Shown one piece after another: positions 60,255-64,000 of a DNA stretch of 64,000 nt. Where the stretch lies: contig JANQQF010000051.1 of assembly GCA_028285035.1 (NCBI GenBank), positions 1-64,000 of the forward strand. Direction: 5' to 3'. Each line of letters begins with the position of its first letter. Position 1 is the stretch's first letter. The stretch is from Phycisphaerae bacterium. Lineage in GTDB: Bacteria > Chloroflexota > Anaerolineae > 4572-78 > J111. The notes beneath the pieces are model-generated. The model ran no database searches. It saw nothing but the letters and a program-made list of their open reading frames with translations, and was not told where the DNA came from. A program made the position numbers and the translations under genes.

Positions 60255-61877
60255 CTACCCAATCCAGACGCGATAATTCACAATCTTCAAGTTGAATTGA
60301 GTCTCATCATCAAAGGCAGGTTGGGGGATGTCAAGAATCTTCGGAGAATCGCTTTTTACATCCTTAACCAAATACAGATGATAATTTGGCAGTTGTTGCG
60401 ATTTTTCCAATTCATTTTGGGTCAGAAAAAATGTCTTCCGACCAGTCATTGACTTGACAGCTTTGACTTCGATCTGCATTTCTTGTCCAGTTTCATCGTA
60501 AGAGAGAATGTCATAGCCAAGATGGGTTTGATCGGATACATCTTCAACTTGATCTGCCAAATCTGCACGACCACGCTCTTGCAATCTATTTTTCTCACTG
60601 GTCAAAACAATTTGTTGGGCTAGTTGGCCAATGGCTGTTTGGCGACGCTGTTGTTCAATGTAGTTAGGCTTATTGTTTACAGGAGAATCAGAGCGGGGTG
60701 GAGACCCAATCGCGTGAGGGATATAGGTTTCGTAGGTCGCTATTGTTGGGGGAAAAGATGAAGTTGTATCAGGCGAAAATTTACGGCCAATAATCCAGAG
60801 AAAAGAATGCGCATCAAGTAATGTAACATCTGGACCGATTTGCTCACGTAAAAAATCTCTCACCTGCTGAATCAATCCATTATAGGTTTGATAGTTTTCC
60901 CAGGAGCATTGACGACTTGTAACAAAATCTACTTCAAGCAAAGCAAATGCTTTATCAAAGGTATCTGGGGCAATAGGCATATATTGTCCCCAATCTTTGA
61001 GAAAAAAGAGATAGGCTAGATAGGCATATTTTTTCTTTGCAAACTTGATAAATCGTTCAAAAGCCAAATCAGTACTGATTTGGTCAAAATAGAAATCATA
61101 GAGCAGCTTTTCATAATGCAAGGTCTCTGTTTCACTTCCCTGAGCATTGTAAAGAGATTGGTGATAGCGACTATCTTCACCACGCTTCAATGTGTGCTGC
61201 AAAAGGTTGTTCTGAGGAAACTCAATCGCTGCAATCGTCTGCTCAATAATCCGACCACTACCAATATCTGTTTCTTGCCAAGACATCAAGTTCAAATTTT
61301 TACGCCCGACCCTATGAATATCATATTTGTAGCCTTCTTCGTCATAAACGAAAGGGTGTTGTAAAAAGGAGCGGAACTGTGTTTTTGGTGATTGGGCTTC
61401 TACAAATTCAATAAATTTGGTGTAGAACACCGTCAGATGAGAATACGCTATGGTCGGAGTTTTTATCTGCTCAAATTTTGGAATAGTCGTCTCAAATCCA
61501 TCAACGGCCTCAATGATCTGATCATACACCGCTGGAGGCACTTTTGTGCCGAATCGAGAATGCTTCAAGGGAAAGTCTTTCGTTCGAAAGGTTTTATTCT
61601 TAAAGATACGGATTTCTTGAATTAAATACGTTTTTTTTACTTTTGCATACAGGGCGGCATCCTCTTTTGTTGGCGGAATGATCTGATCAACAACCAATTC
61701 GGCCAGTAGTTCGCCGCCAAACGAAAAGATGATAATGTCTACATTTTTGTTAAAGGTTGTGCGATAACGAAACGCATTGTCTTTAGGCAGCCATTCTCGC
61801 AGATAGCGCAGGGCCGCAGCTTTGTTCTTAAATTCTTCGCGGTGGTCACTTGGTGCGTGACCATAAATGTAGATCAT
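60255..61877 (-). CDS. DUF3883-containing putative nuclease
   Basis: 540 residues. The C-terminal ~120 match DUF3883, a PD-(D/E)xK-like fold: VEDVSDQTHLGYDILSYDET provides GYDI, and EMQIEVKAVKSMTGRKTFFL supplies the E-x-K. HLYLVKDV follows. DUF3883 often forms the nuclease or sensor end of restriction-like and other defence proteins. The first ~420 residues are of unknown fold with no ATPase motif. ATG 61877 follows AAGGGG and lies 15 bases after the gene at 61893, so the two form an operon. Confidence 0.78.
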   Translation of the reverse strand: MIYIYGHAPSDHREEFKNKAAALRYLREWLPKDNAFRYRTTFNKNVDIIIFSFGGELLAELVVDQIIPPTKEDAALYAKVKKTYLIQEIRIFKNKTFRTKDFPLKHSRFGTKVPPAVYDQIIEAVDGFETTIPKFEQIKTPTIAYSHLTVFYTKFIEFVEAQSPKTQFRSFLQHPFVYDEEGYKYDIHRVGRKNLNLMSWQETDIGSGRIIEQTIAAIEFPQNNLLQHTLKRGEDSRYHQSLYNAQGSETETLHYEKLLYDFYFDQISTDLAFERFIKFAKKKYAYLAYLFFLKDWGQYMPIAPDTFDKAFALLEVDFVTSRQCSWENYQTYNGLIQQVRDFLREQIGPDVTLLDAHSFLWIIGRKFSPDTTSSFPPTIATYETYIPHAIGSPPRSDSPVNNKPNYIEQQRRQTAIGQLAQQIVLTSEKNRLQERGRADLADQVEDVSDQTHLGYDILSYDETGQEMQIEVKAVKSMTGRKTFFLTQNELEKSQQLPNYHLYLVKDVKSDSPKILDIPQPAFDDETQFNLKIVNYRVWIG

Positions 61878-61892
61878 CAGATTCTTTTCCCC

Positions 61893-62261
61893 TTAATTTC
61901 CCCGACCAATCTGCCACGCTTCGAGCAACTCCTCCGCTGTTGGAGGATAAAGCCCATACCAATCATACTGGAAGACTTTCTCGCGGTCGGCATTCAATTC
62001 AGCCCCAACCAATCCTTCACCCGGTAAGCCAGTCTCCTGGTTAACAACAATGACCGTCAGAGGCGGTAGGCCGTGCTGTTGGCAATAGAACATAATATGT
62101 CCCAAGACCGAGGCAAGGGTTCCAGCCCCTTTGAAACCCAACATCTCGGCTAGAATACCATAGGTAATGATCTGCCGATGATGCGCTTTAGCGATCAAGA
62201 TTTGCCAAACTTGTAAGGCGCGAGTGGTGTTGGTTGGATTTTCGTTAAAGAATTGAGGCAT
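61893..62261 (-). CDS. alkyltransferase-like winged-helix-fold protein without active Cys
   Basis: 122 residues from ATG 62261 with AGGAGG upstream. The segment ITYGILAEMLGFKGAGTLAS resembles the winged-helix part of Ogt/Ada DNA alkyltransferases (PYGE.A..IG..GA). The following HIMFYCQQHGLPPLTVIVVN takes the place of the PCHR active site, with no catalytic Cys there. It resembles alkyltransferase-like DNA-binding proteins in outline. It is co-transcribed with the DUF3883 gene, so a DNA-recognition role is plausible. Confidence 0.65.
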   Translation of the reverse strand: MPQFFNENPTNTTRALQVWQILIAKAHHRQIITYGILAEMLGFKGAGTLASVLGHIMFYCQQHGLPPLTVIVVNQETGLPGEGLVGAELNADREKVFQYDWYGLYPPTAEELLEAWQIGRGN

Positions 62262-62311
62262 CAGGTAGCCTCCTAATATAAATATTTTTCAAAAAAACCG
62301 ATATAATCATG

Positions 62312-63208
62312 TTATAGACCAGACTTAAGTGTTTCTCTAAACAGGTTTACATATTGTGCGGTATGATCCCTAATCAGGTCAGACTTACTTACCCTCAACA
62401 AATTTTCTACATCATAAACACGTTTATCAAATCCGATAGTTTGTCCTACATTACATACAAACTCATTACAGATGTAACCATAATAGACCAACCTTAGCCA
62501 AAAAATAGGTTTATCAGCAATGGTAAAATCATCCAGAATATGGCGGAGTGGAGCAAGGTATTTTGCGTCCTTGCTATCTAAAAATGGTTCAAATTCATGG
62601 AAATGCAGACAACGCTTGGTGTTTGTTTCATCTTGAATGATTAGAGATCGGGCAGCAGCCGTAAGGCTATTAGAGAATAAATGCTCTGCCTGTTTACCCC
62701 AGTTAGGATTTAGATCGTCGCCCAAAATGGCGGCATCTGTGAAAGCAACATACACAGACTTTTTGAATTTGAGCAAGGCTATAGCGGTTGGGTCAACCGA
62801 GAAATCGGCGTAAGCCATTTGATCTTCGATTAATTCAGACAGTGTTACGGGCTTCAAAAGACGGTATAAGGTACTTTTGCCGTAATATTTTCGAGTGTGC
62901 GTGCCATAGCTGACTTCCGCATAATTTTCGATACGACTGGCCGCATCACGGCAGGCCATTAAGAGTTGAAACTGTAGTGGACCAATCGCCCCATATAAGC
63001 GTTTTCGAGCTTCTAACATATACTCACGTTCAGAAGCCTTTTCACCAAGATAGAGAGCGACCTCTTTTTGAATCTCACTTTGTCGTGTGGCCTCGAATTC
63101 GACTTTATATCTATCGAGACGGTAGGAAAGCAGCCACTGACCAAAGCCAAGTACGACACCTATAGCAGCAGCAACTGAGGTGATGAGTGTTGCAATATCT
63201 ATGTTCAT
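62312..63208 (-). CDS. membrane-anchored protein of unknown function
   Basis: 298 residues from ATG 63208 with AGGAG upstream. A single N-terminal helix (ATLITSVAAAIGVVLGFGQW) is followed by a charged helical linker and an all-helical cytoplasmic domain. RKYYGKSTLYRLLKPVTLSE and FWLRLVYYGYICNEFVCNV are its most distinctive parts. It is 50 bases upstream of the alkyltransferase-like gene on the same strand and may be part of the same cassette. No family recognised. Confidence 0.7.
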   Translation of the reverse strand: MNIDIATLITSVAAAIGVVLGFGQWLLSYRLDRYKVEFEATRQSEIQKEVALYLGEKASEREYMLEARKRLYGAIGPLQFQLLMACRDAASRIENYAEVSYGTHTRKYYGKSTLYRLLKPVTLSELIEDQMAYADFSVDPTAIALLKFKKSVYVAFTDAAILGDDLNPNWGKQAEHLFSNSLTAAARSLIIQDETNTKRCLHFHEFEPFLDSKDAKYLAPLRHILDDFTIADKPIFWLRLVYYGYICNEFVCNVGQTIGFDKRVYDVENLLRVSKSDLIRDHTAQYVNLFRETLKSGL

Positions 63209-63309
63209 ATTACTCCTCGTTCGTTATACGGCTCCGCACCACCCTCAAATCGTAAATGGTGGTTTAGACACGGCTAGGATTGTCTCAATTTTAAAGCCCC
63301 AATTGCTAA

Positions 63310-63999
63310 TCACTGACCTAAATCCACTTGAAATTCCGGTCCTTGGCTCAATGAGTTCTCAGAGAAGATCAGGCTTTTATGGATCAAGGTGAATCCCGAA
63401 GCGTCTTCATCTATTTGAAAACCAATTACACCCGTGGCTGTTTTCCCTAACGGTAAACGGTTTGGTCTGTCGGTCCAATTCGGGTCTAGCTCGATGGCCG
63501 ACTGATCGGCCAAGCTACCGAAAGTTGGGGCGAGTTTGTCATAGGTATTGCCTTGACCGTCGATCAAGAAAAAGCCCTCGTAGCCATCAAAACCAACCCC
63601 GTCCGACTGACTAACATTCTCAAGGGTAATCTCAAGAATGAGATGACGCTGTCCTTGAGCGATGCGTTCAGGTAGTACCCTATTAACCTTATCCACCCTA
63701 AAGCCAACGCCTTGTACGATGAGACGATCACCAACTTGGCCTGAATTGGAGGTTTCAGTCACTGTTGGGATAATTGTGGTGGTTGAGGCGGGAAACGTTG
63801 GAGCTTCAGATGCAGTTGGTGGGGGCCAGGATAAAGAGGTGTCCTGAACGAAGAGCATAAGAACTAGGCCAAAGCCCCAGCCAATGATCGCGCCAAGTGG
63901 ACCAAAGATCCGCCAACCATTTATAGCACCACCTCCAAAGGCCACCCCTGTGGCCAAGCCAATCATAACACCAGTTCCCCCAAATACCACGGCGAAAAA
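63310..63999 (-). CDS. DUF4352-like membrane protein, 5'-truncated at window edge
   Basis: The frame is open to the window edge (FFAVVFGG...), so the start is missing; a GTG at 63990 is only nominal. Gly-rich membrane segments (GLATGVAFGGGAINGWRIFG, GAIIGWGFGLVLMLFVQD) precede a Thr/Pro linker. A C-terminal beta-sandwich follows: GDRLIVQGVGFRVDKVNRV, HLILEITLENVSQ, then GKTATGVIGFQI. This pattern matches DUF4352/telobox-type Ig-like domains. It is an extracytoplasmic domain protein of unknown function. Confidence 0.7.
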   Translation of the reverse strand, partial: FFAVVFGGTGVMIGLATGVAFGGGAINGWRIFGPLGAIIGWGFGLVLMLFVQDTSLSWPPPTASEAPTFPASTTTIIPTVTETSNSGQVGDRLIVQGVGFRVDKVNRVLPERIAQGQRHLILEITLENVSQSDGVGFDGYEGFFLIDGQGNTYDKLAPTFGSLADQSAIELDPNWTDRPNRLPLGKTATGVIGFQIDEDASGFTLIHKSLIFSENSLSQGPEFQVDLGQ

Positions 64000-64000
64000 A

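Larger units (their letters stand above)
53440..64000. mobile_element. putative integrative element, left part
   Basis: The boundary is inferred from the serine recombinase at one edge next to a broken gene. It is supported by the run of element-type genes that follows (HerA/FtsK-like ATPase, small membrane proteins, excisionase-like HTH proteins, RadC-like protein, DUF3883 protein). The right end and the matching 5' half of the broken gene are not seen, so the element continues beyond the window or ends undetected before it. Conjugation genes are not evident, so it could be a mobilisable island. Confidence 0.55.

Overview
The window looks like a bacterial chromosome segment from a Chloroflexota (Anaerolineae-like) organism. 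The reasons are indirect. A secreted beta-helix protein ends in a short YLPVVLK tail of the kind common on secreted proteins of that phylum. There are lipobox-bearing lipoproteins with long Glu/Ala linkers, a large MoxR/DUF58/vWA block, and many intergenic hairpins. I see no rRNA, tRNA or CRISPR array. Most genes have clear Shine-Dalgarno sites and mixed ATG/GTG starts.

Region 1 (about 0.9-19.2 kb) reads as an iron or siderophore acquisition island. In order it holds a flavodoxin, a DUF2218 protein, two giant lipoproteins with three and four tandem ferric-siderophore binding domains (the second split by a one-base frameshift), a nitroreductase, a DUF2470 protein, small proteins, an RhtX/FptX-like MFS protein, an intact IS1-like insertion, a PchR-like AraC regulator, an EntS-like MFS exporter, and two fused permease-ATPase ABC half-transporters of the YbtPQ/IrtAB type. 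No FecCD-type permease is visible.

Region 2 (19.3-25.6 kb) is a mosaic. It has the beta-helix protein, an HEXXH metalloprotein, a histidine-kinase-like protein lacking its phosphoacceptor His, a decayed transposase, an orphan copy of the beta-helix tail, and two methyltransferases that converge with no spacer. Region 3 (25.8-43.5 kb) is a long same-strand block: a membrane protein, an ABC-2 ATPase and two permeases, a Gly/Glu/Gln-rich membrane protein, three small genes, MoxR, DUF58 and two large vWA proteins. An S23-like four-helix-bundle gene and an AT-rich leucine-rich-repeat gene appear to have been inserted into this block.

Region 4 (43.6-53.2 kb) is accessory. It contains a TPR membrane protein and a pentapeptide-repeat protein that share an N-terminal helical module, a second HEXXH metalloprotein, a second kinase-like protein without its His, a lone aconitase X, a GNAT enzyme, and an aldo/keto reductase under a MerR regulator with a textbook 19-bp-spacer promoter.

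Region 5 (about 53.4 kb to the window end) looks like the left part of an integrative element. A large serine recombinase reads out into what looks like the 3' remnant of an interrupted gene. It is followed by a HerA/FtsK-like ATPase, small membrane proteins, a membrane/coiled-coil/winged-helix protein, and two excisionase-like HTH proteins. Two near-identical palindromic operators flank one HTH gene. The cargo includes a RadC-like protein and a DUF3883 putative nuclease. The right end is not in the window. All family calls were made by reading motifs; no database search was run.
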